Origin: Pampus argenteus
Taxonomy: Eukaryota; Chordata; Actinopteri; Scombriformes; Stromateidae
DNA: 64,000 bases
Direction of reading: 5' to 3'
Assembly: GCA_036937835.1 (NCBI GenBank)
Contig: CM072870.1
Coordinates: 2,542,001 to 2,606,000, forward strand
Part shown: one piece after another, positions 62,391 through 64,000 of the stretch
Numbering within the stretch: position 1 is the first letter of the stretch
Layout: every line of letters starts with the position of its first letter
Made by a program: the position numbers and the translations under genes
Notes under the pieces: generated by a model
What the model saw: the letters and a program-made list of their open reading frames with translations, nothing else
The model's database searches: none
Told to the model about the DNA's origin: nothing

Positions 62391-64000
62391 TGTAAAGCAC
62401 CAAGATCAGTAAGGTCTCTTATGTTAGCAGAGGGACTATACTTAGTATAAAGCACTTATATATCATATTTGATGAAATAATGAAATTATTGCTTTTTGCT
62501 TATATATGTTCAACAATAACATAGTAACTGCTGTTCCCATGGAGGGTGGTAGATTAATTTATTTTCAATCTGGGGTTGAAAATAAAAACGGAAAATGTCA
62601 AAGTTCACACAAGGTTGGATGAGCATACTAAGCCTGAGTATGCTTTAACAAACGAGGTTGTTGCCCCAACCCTTCTAAATGCAAAAGTGGTTTTCCACTC
62701 AGAAGCCTGGGTGAAAACCTGCCACCTCTTAGCCTCTGTTTGCGCCTCACTTAGCTAAGAATCCATATCTCTAAAATGTAAATATTCAGCAATGTTTGAA
62801 AAACCCAGAAGGGTACATAACAACACTGCTGTAATGAAGGCATTTCCGGAATCTTCAAAGACTCTTCTAATCATCTGGATGAAAGGATTTTCAGTCTGCT
62901 GCGTGATAACAAAGATTCTTAACCCGTTTTCCAAATCCAGACTCAGACAAACAGACTGTTCACTTACTCAAATAAAGGTGGTAGCTGGTGGCTACCAGGA
63001 TATTAAACAGTGTTTCAGAAGCTGTGTATTTGAAGCATACAGAGAGGGTTTGAATTCAATCACATTGTAACGCACTAGCTGAAATGTTTGTGTATATGCA
63101 GCATGATGGAAACAGATGTTTTCTCCCACAAGGTCCAGAGATCACAGACGAGCTGGTCAAGGTGCTGCGCAAGCGGCTGGATGAGACCACCTTGGACATC
63201 ATCACTGTCATGCTTGTCAGGAACTGTAAGCTGACACCAGCTGATGTGGAGGTAAAACGTTTTTGGCAACATTTGGTACAGTGTAGTTAATTGAATAAAA
63301 TGCTCTTTCAGAATTATGGGACGACACTGGAAACACTTGTATGCACTAATGGTACTAAAGCTTGCTTTAGATAAACGTCCTTACCAAATGTTATCTGGTC
63401 AGTTCATCCAGCCATCAGGCACTCCTGCCACTGAGGTGATGAACTTCAGCCTTCCCCAGTACTGTGTTCCCTGGCTGCCTGCTGTGGCTCACTACCTCAG
63501 ACAGAACCTCCTCATCTTCCTACATGTGCCCAAGTACACCGACAGCAACACAGCACACCACTTCAAGGTACGAGCCAGAGCAGCGTCTGCATAATGCACA
63601 CGCCTGGAAAAGAAAATAACTTGGGTACCTGTATTCCGTGGTTGGCCTTGGAGAATGTTTTAATTTTTAATTCATATTTTTTTTCACAAATTTTATTTTA
63701 ATTAAGTAGTTTTGGCCATCATTTCTACCACTTTATGCCCACCAAATGAATTACTTAGATCTGGGAGCATGGCCACGTTGCTACAGCATAAGAAACATGC
63801 GGTCAGATAATCGGTACTAAACAACCCAGTAGTTTAGCAAGAATATATGAACCATTTTATCTGGATTTAAAGATGAAAATTTGTGCACCCAAAATGTCAT
63901 CTATAATCTGGATCTGTAAACTATGGACAGGTCGGGTCATAATTTTACCACTGACCTCTGTTTTCCCTCCAAAATATGCTTGACCAACCTTGATTCTTAT
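11936..64000 (+). CDS. szt2: SZT2 subunit of the KICSTOR complex (exons 1-48, 3' part beyond right edge)
   Basis: SZT2 is the very large scaffold of KICSTOR (with KPTN, ITFG2 and KICS2), which holds the GATOR1 complex on lysosomes so that mTORC1 is switched off when amino acids are low. Human SZT2 is about 3,430 residues. Here 48 exons totalling 7,251 nt join without a frame break into 2,417 codons, about two-thirds of the protein. Similarity to the human protein is continuous from the first exon: RISRNVRLAWFL, YRFVIELDLSPSTGI-like, [34 protein letters not shown]-like and LDIITVMLVRNCKLTPADVE segments are all seen. No catalytic motif is expected. Intron 1 is about 9.46 kb because an 8.8-kb retrotransposon sits in it; most other introns are 0.1-3 kb. 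Two introns (after exons 5 and 36) use GC donors. Exon coordinates are in the following entries. Confidence 0.95.
12378..12381. repeat. Target-site duplication, left copy (ATTA)
   Basis: The four bases ATTA abut the TG of the 5' LTR and recur at 21202-21205 after the CA of the 3' LTR. A 4-bp duplication is within the range made by Ty3/gypsy integrases. Confidence 0.85.
12570..12584 (+). promoter_or_regulatory. CTCF-type binding motif in 5' LTR
   Basis: The sequence CCAGCAGGGGGCGAG matches the core of the vertebrate CTCF motif (CCASYAGRKGGC followed by purine-rich bases) at every core position. CTCF is conserved in fish. Binding is inferred, not shown. Confidence 0.6.
12626..12684 (+). repeat. 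59-bp LTR-internal direct repeat, first copy
   Basis: The 59 bases from ATTGCTGCAAGACCC to GCAATTCAG occur again at 13441-13499, 815 bp downstream in the same LTR, with no mismatch seen. This copy is followed by GTTTGT, a possible weak splice donor. Confidence 0.9.
13436..13441 (+). terminator. Sense-strand poly(A) signal in 5' LTR
   Basis: This AATAAA lies 112 bases before the LTR end. The equivalent in the 3' LTR (21084-21089) would end the element's transcript. Because the element has the same orientation as szt2, this copy could also cut off szt2 pre-mRNA in intron 1. Confidence 0.6.
13441..13499 (+). repeat. 59-bp LTR-internal direct repeat, second copy (next to poly(A) signal)
   Basis: This copy begins at the last base of the AATAAA signal and ends CTCTCCTGCAATTCAG, which has the form of a strong splice acceptor (pyrimidine tract plus CAG). 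It therefore covers the R/U5 part of the LTR, whereas the first copy sits within U3. Confidence 0.9.
13560..13576 (+). other. Candidate primer-binding site
   Basis: TGGTGGCCCGTACGGGG begins six bases after the 5' LTR. It starts with TGG, the complement of the CCA end of a tRNA, and sits where Ty3/gypsy elements prime minus-strand synthesis. From memory I could not match the remainder to a known cytosolic tRNA 3' end, so the primer is unassigned. The bases after it form the untranslated leader up to the gag ATG at 13714. Confidence 0.6.
13714..15291 (+). CDS. gag: Gag polyprotein of the Ty3/gypsy element
   Basis: It encodes the 525-residue structural protein that forms the retrotransposon particle and binds its RNA. 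ATG at 13714 was chosen (GTCATGG context); the frame stays open upstream to a GTG at 13660. The N-terminal part (SLLTLTADELFQLA region) is shared by related fish elements as far as I recall, and is followed by a Thr/Pro-rich linker and a conserved capsid-like region around residues 200-400. The C-terminus is Cys-rich: CHHC, CAKC and CTHC pairs precede a classical zinc knuckle, C496-x2... read as C493-x2-C496-x4-H501-x4-C506. Gag ends TGA at 15289-15291, inside the overlapping pol frame. No stop or frameshift interrupts it. Adjacent pol has no usable upstream ATG, so Gag and Pol are probably made as a fusion. Confidence 0.93.
   Translation: MADDERRGLVWGIKKSLLTLTADELFQLAQHVGPVPGKDPSTLQVGEEESCFEYILAFMNSDTLIDSEDSGMAVLLELNDTVNDVIQIRDAQTKELADVEMHNVKSDVVIDVTTDDATDGIPNTNTPDQAEVSPVTPTHTVTTTQNTDTMELQKMLTSFLEYINNPTSPPTLMHPTPPPDTKHTPEHAHDRHDRVVPLRDVSMLRREFKVQGGQIGDHSSDLSYNNIWRQIEDGLKDRFTEIEILRGVLRIIKPGHFKDMLMHKDDLTIDELKGFLQSHLGGRSHTELFQELMCTRQNDNESPQQFLYRVIGLKQKILLASKQANTEVKYNAITVQDIFLHTIYQGLSHKHNDIRRELKTLLSDSSVSDETILKQMMKITNTENERQRRLKPDGNQKQVRVNSTELEEVEVAAAQGSSAKKDAPDQQQKSNALQQLTEKVTELMTKVELLQRPQQTHSSEPCHHCKAQVEQKKPKSYSCAKCLAQNLLGCTHCFYCGEDGHRAVGCLKKPKRQENWSRSLQRDSR
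15207..15291 (+). promoter_or_regulatory. Gag-pol overlap, probable -1 frameshift zone
   Basis: The pol frame opens after a TGA at 15204-15206, and gag ends at 15291, so any -1 shift must happen in these 85 bases. Two A-rich slip candidates in gag register are G-AAA-AAG (15234-15240) and G-GAA-AAC (15252-15258). Neither is a perfect X-XXY-YYZ site. The following GC-rich stretch could fold, but I did not model it. Confidence 0.55.
15288..19958 (+). CDS. pol: Pol polyprotein: protease, reverse transcriptase, RNase H, integrase
   Basis: This is a single open frame of 1,556 codons in the -1 frame relative to gag; the frame is actually open from 15207, and the first base triplet at 15288 is GTG, not a true start. 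Domains: aspartic protease with LDTGA at residues 76-80; reverse transcriptase around 395-580 with the YLDD active site at 537-540; RNase H with TDAS (Asp at 707) and YTDNN; integrase with an H966/H971 and C1002/C1004 zinc region, catalytic D1033, D1092 and E1127 (34 residues between the last two); then a GPY/F-like segment. The last 270 residues are acidic and Pro-rich with no known domain. The C-P-C spacing in the zinc region is shorter than the usual C-x2-C. All catalytic residues are intact. Confidence 0.95.
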   Translation: MTGSHVQSHSVKCNVFSSESHARESLLNKRPKVKSEDIPQFPLSLPTQTSRRLAKFIGAKALARCDLNGLTVDALLDTGAQVSMVDRNWKKKYLPDAPVRPLSEIFDNEELEIQAVNGGVLPFDGWVLIAVSFAGKSALSQSIMVPFLISGITLERPILGFNLLEEVVQDSPTEFLPALITLLSDSISAPVDQVELLVNYIQTDKTSSCPRRLRTGNYDTAVPAGQIAWVKCQIPPAVDQSDPLLLFEPEENNAHLAELEIGEGLLKMQSAKRSYVTIPIRNATKHPVVIPRKTVLGSVQAVARVIETDLREMPMIVANATTTPVARPAPALWQPPVDLSHLSEEEQDKVKKMLWEESAAFAHDSHDIGCIPSLQMSINLKDEIPVQRAYSSVPKPLFKEVKEYVQDLLMKGWIVKSKSSYAAPVVCVRKKDGTLRLCIDYRLLNQKTIPDRHPLPRIQDLTDTLGGYSWFSILDQGKAYHQGFVDKDSQHLTAFITPWGLYEWVRIPFGLSNAPAAFQRSMEEMLGPLRDDCCLPYLDDVLCYAKTFDEHVEGVRKVLRALQRHGVKLRPEKCELFRREVRYVGRLVSAQGVRIDPKDLDAVRSLASRTPQTVGDVRKLTGFLGYYRSYIQDFSRIARPIYELLQAKAGQAAVDRGKGKGPQLPSRTAVEWTAEHQQALDRLVSLLVSPPVLAYPNFNAPFVLHTDASDQGLGAILYQHQDGKLRVISYGSRTLTAAERNYHLHSGKLEFLALKWAVCEKFRDYLFYAPHFTIYTDNNPLTYVMTTAKLNAVGHRWVGELSDFRFDIKYRPGKSNIDADTLSRLPLDIEAYQEFCTKECPEDVVRAVWDGSKVAKQKDVAWVAALNISSQADPSPPLDHLNAISHDELVEAQRADVAISEVIKLKEAGTPLTDEIRKSMSGATKRLLHEWGKLVLENGILYRRANGRKQLVLPTKYKDLVLKKLHNDMAHVGTERVLNLARERFYWPFMAKEIEDHITKKCPCIKSKKPVTHVRAPMGSITSSSPLELVCIDYLHLETSRGGYEYILVVVDHFTRFAQAYPTKNKSGKTAAERIFNDFIPRFGYPSKLHHDQGREFENELFRTLQQLSGIRHSRTSPYHPQGNPAERFNRTILQMLRTLTDKEKERWKDQIPSVVHAYNCTRHESTGFSPFFLLYGRHPRLPVDLLFGLLEDTEHDSPKGYAKKWAKQMSEAYRIASENSKQASAKGKVLYDKRARGVVLQPGDRVLVRNLRERGGPGKLRSYWEKAIYVVKEQFADNPVYVVYPESGDQKKTRTLHRNLLLLVNDLPVEEIPRQVAPEKRTQKSKRPTRRNTPARVDPLRDADSDSNSDSDSDGPRYWLRIPAERVQEIPMVAPPQQPAITVSRPIPVPVRKEVRVDVDYLPEEDPVPVREAETVAPEHDEDQSVEVGPEEQDGYAEAPEFIQEEQPLVNAMPECQTEVRRSSRDRQHRQIFTYERLGQPTLTTQARVNMANTNLHSPAYPTPHTIQHLGLQPLIPYTTPTYPFNPYATPYSPFSYMPYPLPPHPYILPVQVAC
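20022..20029 (+). other. Candidate polypurine tract before 3' LTR
   Basis: GGGGAGTG abuts the TG of the 3' LTR, where plus-strand synthesis is primed in Ty3/gypsy elements. It is short and interrupted by one T. Confidence 0.5.
20030..21201 (+). repeat. 3' LTR, 1,172 bp
   Basis: This is the copy of the 5' LTR at a constant offset of 7,648 bp. It contains the second CTCF-type motif (20218-20232), the poly(A) signal that should end the element's own transcript (21084-21089), and both copies of the 59-bp repeat (20274-20332 and 21089-21147). It is followed by the right ATTA target duplication. Confidence 0.97.
20218..20232 (+). promoter_or_regulatory. CTCF-type binding motif in 3' LTR
   Basis: This is the identical second copy of the motif at 12570, in the same orientation and 7,648 bp downstream, because it belongs to the duplicated LTR. 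Confidence 0.6.
21202..21205. repeat. Target-site duplication, right copy (ATTA)
   Basis: ATTA directly follows the terminal CA of the 3' LTR and matches 12378-12381. Confidence 0.85.
21206..21423. other. szt2: szt2 intron 1 remainder after the retrotransposon
   Basis: This is about 218 bp of original intron between the right target duplication and exon 2. It ends with the acceptor TTCTCTTTGTGAG. Nothing else is recognised. Confidence 0.7.
21424..28572 (+). CDS. szt2: szt2 coding exons 2-12
   Basis: Exons: 21424-21549, 21888-22061, 22531-22701, 23173-23295, 23933-24095, 25009-25115, 25272-25482, 26462-26632, 26746-26977, 27205-27334, 28427-28572 (up to about residue 593). This is the best conserved part. 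It includes the VEEADQIYLLMKEEYRISRN start of exon 2, the ELDLSPSTGIV block, the SIIGLSSHQ|V junction, the [16 protein letters not shown] block, a CSFGYIPNVELMKF block, RRKKHTEKEV and the KLVLLWKHNM block. Exon 5 ends with AG|GCAAGT, a GC donor that is required for the frame. Exon 10 has two in-frame acceptors (AG at 26730 and 26745) differing by five codons; the later one matches human SZT2. Confidence 0.93.
21595..21680. repeat. Fragment of an old interspersed repeat (GATTAATTGATTAGTTG type)
   Basis: The text GTTGCAACGATTAATTGATTAGTTGTC-like is a degenerate copy of a repeat common in fish genomes. Related pieces occur in the ddx10 intron (about 8395-8577, opposite orientation) and in szt2 intron 38 (about 50875-51046, ending AATTAGTTGCAGCCCTAC). 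The family name is not assigned. Confidence 0.5.
26149..26175. repeat. (TA)n microsatellite in szt2 intron 8
   Basis: A TA dinucleotide tract, followed by a duplicated GCTGAAGGAAAAAAAA-like unit around 26190-26230. Confidence 0.8.
28790..36958 (+). CDS. szt2: szt2 coding exons 13-25
   Basis: Exons: 28790-28942, 29116-29230, 29616-29821, 30847-31083, 31728-31806, 31992-32080, 33424-33592, 33745-33862, 34934-35047, 35129-35332, 35543-35640, 36411-36549, 36635-36958 (about residues 594-1274). Landmarks: GSNGRYSTIQCRISHS, RDWSSFVLVEGYSYVKL, LRLGFPIGTPA, KLRFPHRVQ, an SPSKSPSVPAPKPALSDRPC block, CIVQYILFPPQSTSTKD, a ST-DDDND acidic block, and FLPATFR. Exon 25 is long and Ser/Thr-rich, has little similarity to human SZT2, and is probably disordered. 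Its donor (CTCAG|GTCAGT, G at 36958) was chosen because only that site keeps exon 26 in frame. Confidence 0.9.
34498..34640. repeat. Fish interspersed repeat fragment in szt2 intron 20
   Basis: A tandem AGGATTCA run leads into TTTTTATTTGTCATTGCAAC and an AACGAAATTGGTTTCCCTGG-like stretch, then AT-rich repeats. This wording is typical of LINE/SINE 3' tails in fish genomes, seen again near 58680. It is a fragment and the family is not identified. Confidence 0.5.
38111..48817 (+). CDS. szt2: szt2 coding exons 26-37
   Basis: Exons: 38111-38318, 41149-41276, 42535-42793, 43518-43689, 43878-43970, 45008-45086, 45900-46190, 46447-46582, 47433-47549, 47675-47744, 47987-48172, 48587-48817 (about residues 1275-1931). 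Landmarks: CPVYVYNCSLELLKEQ, YCSLLQEH, EIDITLFLQTLCGH, SIEMEDASEAE, VPSNPHYFFYCPPSS, SDSNTVNQDQDSFSILDGDS, RWLLEDEIV and FVFGPEQSLEKFKE. Exon 36 ends AG|GCAAGG, a second GC donor; no nearby GT keeps the conserved FKE|EFRR junction. The intron between exons 26 and 27 is 2.8 kb and could hide a small exon, but the flanking phases match and none is needed. Confidence 0.9.
41076..41107. repeat. (ATT)n microsatellite in szt2 intron 26
   Basis: A near-perfect ATT repeat of about 30 bases lies only 41 bases upstream of the exon 27 start, close to the acceptor. Confidence 0.9.
42000..42150 (-). mobile_element. RTE-like LINE, 3' ORF fragment
   Basis: Read on the minus strand, about 45 codons stay open and encode RSRGRPKRRYMDVVKEY, then KVAGVREEDTEDRVRWRQL and CGHP. 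This is the recognisable C-terminal tail of RTE-like non-LTR retrotransposon polyproteins in fish. Only this end is left, as expected for a 5'-truncated copy. Confidence 0.65.
44108..44845 (+). mobile_element. Non-LTR retrotransposon (LINE) remnant, rearranged
   Basis: Broken frames show FELANDLNVFYNHF and VKEGESPGPNKIS, then a shifted frame with LPVPKAQHPHL, and later HPLHQEYKLLPSG. This is the order found in reverse transcriptases of fish LINEs and their 3' ends. A C21 run lies at 44697-44717. The copy ends with a GCCCCTCAGGGATAATAAGG-type 3' tail. The reverse transcriptase core is deleted, so it is inactive. Confidence 0.6.
44697..44717 (+). repeat. Poly(C) run of 21 bases
   Basis: An uninterrupted C tract inside the LINE remnant. 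It could form G-quadruplex or i-motif structures, and its assembled length may be unreliable. Confidence 0.85.
45290..45770. repeat. Degenerate GGTTAAGT/AGGTTA-rich tract in szt2 intron 31
   Basis: For almost 480 bases the sequence keeps returning to GGTTA, TTAAGTTA and AAGTCAGATT words with irregular spacing. It reads as an old, decayed minisatellite. A shorter similar patch occurs at 37745-37850 in intron 25. Confidence 0.6.
46660..46880. repeat. Interspersed repeat fragment in szt2 intron 33
   Basis: The stretch with CAGTTCAGCCTCTGTCTGAAA, then TTCTTTAGGGCCCCCTCCCG and CTCTGTTCTGATTGG is repeat wording I recognise from several fish genomes, probably a non-autonomous element. Class and borders are uncertain. 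Confidence 0.45.
47948..47978 (+). repeat. (TG)n microsatellite in the exon 36 acceptor region
   Basis: A TG tract ends about nine bases before the exon 36 start (acceptor GTCTGTCTCAG), so it replaces much of the usual pyrimidine tract. TG repeats next to acceptors are known to attract splicing regulators in other genes; an effect here is inference. Confidence 0.85.
48840..50316. other. szt2: szt2 intron 37, with probable decayed repeat in its left half
   Basis: No gene is recognised. The left half (about 48850-49490) begins with a TTATTATTATTTAAAAGGGGACAGTGCGATT-like stretch that resembles the 3' region of a fish LINE on the minus strand. The remainder is AT-rich intron. Confidence 0.35.
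50317..63567 (+). CDS. szt2: szt2 coding exons 38-48
   Basis: Exons: 50317-50560, 52412-52486, 53676-53814, 54620-54755, 55014-55134, 55296-55448, 57223-57325, 58393-58507, 59841-59928, 63133-63251, 63403-63567 (about residues 1932-2417). Exon 38 is low-complexity and weakly conserved. From exon 39 on similarity is strong: [64 protein letters not shown]-like, GHFACDVVWS, RLKMGPNMGVSRAIQALRSV, NRKNMFVYQER, GQVDKHILLLVHGVGNAG, and LRQNLLIFLHVPKYTDSN. The last donor in the window follows exon 48 (AAG|GTACGA at 63567/63568); the remaining 3' exons are outside. Confidence 0.92.
52118..52200. repeat. (ATT)n / (TAA)n inverted simple repeats in szt2 intron 38
   Basis: ATT repeats are followed by AATAATAATAAT and then ATT again. 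A T16 run lies just before at about 52071-52087. The opposite-orientation parts could fold back. Confidence 0.8.
53860..54055 (+). repeat. About 190-bp duplicated block, copy 1 (szt2 intron 40)
   Basis: From AACACATATTTGCTTG to AACAAAACAATTTT this matches 55602-55787 almost base for base, including the same GAACATCTTCTCCTTACTGA and TAATCATGTCCCAGTC segments. It differs by two short insertions (together about ten bases) and a couple of substitutions. Both copies have the same orientation. Confidence 0.9.
55602..55787 (+). repeat. About 190-bp duplicated block, copy 2 (szt2 intron 43)
   Basis: Second copy of the block at 53860-54055, about 1.74 kb downstream, with exons 41-43 between the two. 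No coding sense is seen in either. Confidence 0.9.
56511..56973 (-). mobile_element. Internally deleted Tc1/mariner-type transposon in szt2 intron 43
   Basis: The termini CACTATATTGCCAAAAGTAT and its near-perfect inverse ending CGGCAATATAGTG are flanked by TA on both sides (56509-56510 and 56974-56975), the hallmark target site of this superfamily. Inside, the minus strand from ATG at 56851 encodes MSRSQELNDFQCGTVIGCRL, the start of a Tc1-like transposase. The remaining sequence jumps to a piece from near the other end of the family. At 463 bp, against more than 1 kb for longer relatives, it lacks the catalytic part and would move only with help. Confidence 0.85.
58675..59375. repeat. Fish interspersed repeat split by a SINE
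   Basis: The left part (58675-58800, with TTTATTGTCATGTGCACAG and ACAATGAAATTCTTACTTG) and the right part (59185-59375, with GTGCAAAAGGTAGGTGTAGTGCAA and GTTGAGGAGTCTGATGGCAAG) look like the two halves of one common fish repeat, separated by the SINE at 58808-59179. Confidence 0.5.
58808..59179 (-). mobile_element. tRNA-derived SINE in szt2 intron 45
   Basis: On the minus strand the head begins at 59179 with a tRNA-like region. Its RNA polymerase III A box is TAGCTCAGTCCA (59168-59157) and its B box GGTTCAAGTCC (59124-59114), about 33 bases apart. A body of about 250 bases follows (CTTGAGCAAGGCACTGACTC-like), and the tail runs through GGGACAAATAAAGTAAATC with short AAATCTTA repeats, which resembles a LINE 3' end. 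No clear target duplication was found. Confidence 0.8.
60879..60929. repeat. (ACTAT)n pentanucleotide microsatellite in szt2 intron 46
   Basis: About ten nearly perfect copies of ACTAT follow one another. Confidence 0.95.
62341..62389 (+). repeat. (GT)n microsatellite in szt2 intron 46
   Basis: An almost uninterrupted GT tract of about 48 bases, likely polymorphic. Confidence 0.95.
63568..64000. other. szt2: Start of szt2 intron 48, to the window edge
   Basis: It begins with the donor GTACGA. Nothing else is recognised in these 433 bases. Confidence 0.6.

Larger units (their letters stand above)
59929..63132. other. szt2: szt2 intron 46 (3.2 kb)
   Basis: This is the second-largest szt2 intron in the window. 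Apart from the two microsatellites above, it shows no gene, exon-like block or clear transposon. Short ORFs (for example at 62792-63070) have no recognisable product. Confidence 0.5.

Overview
The window is vertebrate nuclear DNA, most probably from a teleost fish. Three protein-coding genes are recognisable by protein similarity and intact splice sites: the 5' two-thirds of a TAF4-family gene (best fit taf4b, minus strand, running off the left edge), a complete ddx10 (minus strand), and the first 48 coding exons of szt2 (plus strand, running off the right edge). The compact introns and the repeat types (Tc1-like terminal-repeat element, tRNA-derived SINE with a fish-type tail, RTE-like LINE tail, Ty3/gypsy element) fit a teleost. 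I cannot name the species.

Layout. 1-4140: taf4b exons, with a probable non-coding first exon near 4679-4790. 4791-7028: intergenic, including the probable ddx10 3' UTR. 7029-10330: ddx10, with a single 788-bp intron. 10331-11935: divergent intergenic region holding the ddx10 and szt2 promoters. 11936-11959: the 24-nt first coding exon of szt2. 12382-21201: a full-length 8,820-bp Ty3/gypsy LTR retrotransposon inside szt2 intron 1. 21424-63567: szt2 exons 2-48, whose introns carry smaller repeats.

The retrotransposon is the outstanding accessory feature. It has two 1,172-bp LTRs that look identical by eye, a 4-bp target duplication (ATTA), a candidate primer-binding site, an open gag, and an open pol in the -1 frame. 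All catalytic motifs of protease, reverse transcriptase, RNase H and integrase are present, so it appears to be a very recent insertion. Each LTR carries a near-consensus CTCF-type motif, a sense-strand AATAAA signal and a 59-bp internal direct repeat that resembles an intron boundary. All of these sit between szt2 exons 1 and 2.

Functionally the genes are unrelated: TAF4B is a TFIID subunit, DDX10 a ribosome-biogenesis helicase and SZT2 the large KICSTOR subunit that positions GATOR1 for amino-acid control of mTORC1. The 48 szt2 exons join in a single frame of 7,251 nt (2,417 codons), which is strong internal support for the model. All identifications rest on reading translations against remembered family members; no database search was run.
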